DNA of 64,000 nt from OPU3-GD-OMZ sp964515235. Its GTDB lineage: Bacteria; Pseudomonadota; Gammaproteobacteria; Methylococcales; Methylomonadaceae. Below are positions 62,934 through 64,000 of this stretch, piece after piece. The translations under genes and the position numbers were made by a program. Where the stretch lies: NCBI GenBank assembly GCA_964515235.1, contig CAZEVO010000007.1, forward strand, positions 1 through 64,000. The letters are read 5' to 3'. The notes beneath the pieces are model-generated. The model made no database searches. It was not told the origin of the DNA and worked only from the letters and a program-made list of their open reading frames with translations. Positions within the stretch are counted from its first letter, which is position 1. The number at the start of each line of letters is the position of its first letter.

Positions 62934-64000
62934 ATGTTAGACCCAAGATTATTAAGAGCAGATATCAATGCAGTTAAACAGGCATTAAGTCACCGTAAGG
63001 TGGAGTTAGATGTTGCTGCTTATAGTGCGTTGGAAACGCAGCGTAAAAACCTACAGATTCAGACACAAGAGTTACAAAATGAACGTAATTCTCGATCTAA
63101 AGCAATTGGTCAAGCGAAGGCGAAAGGAGCTGATATACAGCCTTTGTTGGCTGATGTGCAGTCACTAGGCGATCAGTTAAAAGACACTGAGAAAGAATTA
63201 AGTCAGGTCCAAGAGGCATTAACTGATTTTTTTATGAGTTTACCTAATATTCTGGATGCTGCGGTTCCTGAAGGGCGTGATGAAGCCGATAATTTGGAGT
63301 TGTATTGTTGGGGGGATCCACGGCAATTTGATTTTGAACCTTTAGATCATGTCGATCTGGGCGCTAATTTAGGGGGTATGGATTTTGAGACGGGTGCAAA
63401 AATCGCAACGGCTCGATTTGTTGTGTTGACCGGCCCTGTTGCCCGGTTACAGCGCGCTTTGATTCAATTTATGCTTGATGTTCATGGGCGAGAGCATGGT
63501 TATCAAGAAACCTATGTGCCTTTTCTGGCCAATACAGAAACACTACAAGGAACCGGGCAGTTACCAAAGTTTGAAAAAGATTTATTTAAAATAGAAAGTG
63601 AAACACCGCTATATTTGATTCCAACTGCGGAGGTTCCAGTCACTAATAGTGTTCGTGGTGAAATTGTAGAGGCTGATAAGATGCCCTTGAAATATGTCTG
63701 TCAAACACCTTGTTTTCGAAGTGAGGCAGGTTCATACGGAAAAGATGTTAGAGGGCTTATACGTCAACATCAATTTGAAAAAGTTGAGTTAGTGCAAATT
63801 GTCCGGGCAGAAGACTCGGATGCGGCGCACGAAGAATTAACAATGCATGCCGAGAATATCCTTAAATTATTAAATTTACCTTATCGTAAAGTTCTACTCT
63901 GTGCAGGTGACACGGGGTTCTCATCTCGAAAAACTTATGACCTTGAGGTTTGGTTGCCTGGGCAGCAAAAATATAGGGAAATTTCTTCATGTAGTAATTT
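62934..64000 (+). CDS. serS: Seryl-tRNA synthetase (cut by window end)
   Basis: SerS charges serine and selenocysteine tRNAs. The visible 355 residues start MLDPRLLRADINAVKQALSH and hold the N-terminal coiled-coil arm (about residues 30-105) and the class II catalytic core: PTAEVPVTN, motif 2 TPCFRSEAGSYGKDVRGLIR and QFEKVELVQI, then the serine-binding CAGDTGFSSRKTYDLEVWLP and EISSCSNF. Motif 3 lies beyond the window. crcB-serS is a conserved pair, usually preceded by lolA-rarA. Confidence 0.98.
   Translation, partial: MLDPRLLRADINAVKQALSHRKVELDVAAYSALETQRKNLQIQTQELQNERNSRSKAIGQAKAKGADIQPLLADVQSLGDQLKDTEKELSQVQEALTDFFMSLPNILDAAVPEGRDEADNLELYCWGDPRQFDFEPLDHVDLGANLGGMDFETGAKIATARFVVLTGPVARLQRALIQFMLDVHGREHGYQETYVPFLANTETLQGTGQLPKFEKDLFKIESETPLYLIPTAEVPVTNSVRGEIVEADKMPLKYVCQTPCFRSEAGSYGKDVRGLIRQHQFEKVELVQIVRAEDSDAAHEELTMHAENILKLLNLPYRKVLLCAGDTGFSSRKTYDLEVWLPGQQKYREISSCSN

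Overview
The window reads as a chromosomal segment of an AT-rich gammaproteobacterium. The support is gene content and gene order: lolA-rarA, crcB-serS, accA-tilS-pyrG-kdsA-eno-ftsB-ispDF-truD-surE-pcm, bamA-skp-fabZ-lpxA-rnhB-dnaE, rne/rluC divergent, ffs-dnaX-ybaB-recR, rsgA/orn, and the epmB/efp/epmA set. The cell is Gram-negative (Bam, Lol and LpxA genes), makes KDO-LPS and peptidoglycan, and respires with an aa3-type oxidase. No phage, IS element, CRISPR array, tRNA or rRNA was seen. Five runs of exactly 100 N mark scaffold gaps. Four of them cut real genes (ftsX, a SPOR-domain gene, bamA, rne), and the reading frame changes across each of these, so 100 is a placeholder length. I do not name a genus.

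Layout. 1-6000: the end of a cytochrome c oxidase operon (coxC, DUF2909, surf1, a CX3C protein, ctaA) that runs, through an in-frame fusion of heme A synthase to the SRP receptor FtsY, straight into ftsE-ftsX. 6000-8000 (minus strand): mutM, hflD and a rhodanese. 8170-10635: copper chaperone and copper P-type ATPase. 10660-13410: 5-formyl-THF cyclo-ligase, carboxynorspermidine decarboxylase and an MDR oxidoreductase. 13480-17790: PBP1b, lolA, rarA. 17940-31440: the long housekeeping run accA to pcm, followed by a YqaA-like membrane protein and an aldo-keto reductase. 31520-35920 (minus): nrdAB with a promoter carrying a pair of NrdR boxes and a perfect DnaA box. 36240-42620: perM-like transporter, bcp, SPOR protein, 5'-nucleotidase and the EF-P modification genes. 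42700-50620: bamA-skp-fabZ-lpxA-rnhB-dnaE. 50700-56165: rne, rluC, sppA. 56260-59340: SRP RNA, dnaX, ybaB, recR, hinT. 59360-64000: rsgA, M48 protease, orn, a double crcB and the start of serS.

Themes. Respiratory chain assembly, envelope building (PBP1b, LolA, BamA, Skp, LpxA, KdsA, UppP, FtsB/E/X), replication and repair (DnaE, DnaX, RecR, RarA, MutM, NrdAB) and translation support (EF-P with EpmA/B, TilS, TruD, RluC, RsgA, SerS) are all ordinary housekeeping. The two most unusual objects are gene fusions: CtaA-FtsY (2542-4539) and a 235-residue CrcB double protein that seems to share one helix between its halves (62136-62843). Also notable are RNase E with an Asn/Arg-rich tail and 18-residue tandem repeats, and neighbours missing from otherwise standard clusters: ctaB, lpxD, lpxB, nlpD and rpoS. 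The split of lolA-rarA from crcB-serS, together with the split of dnaE from accA, points to past rearrangement at the two junctions rarA|accA and orn|crcB.
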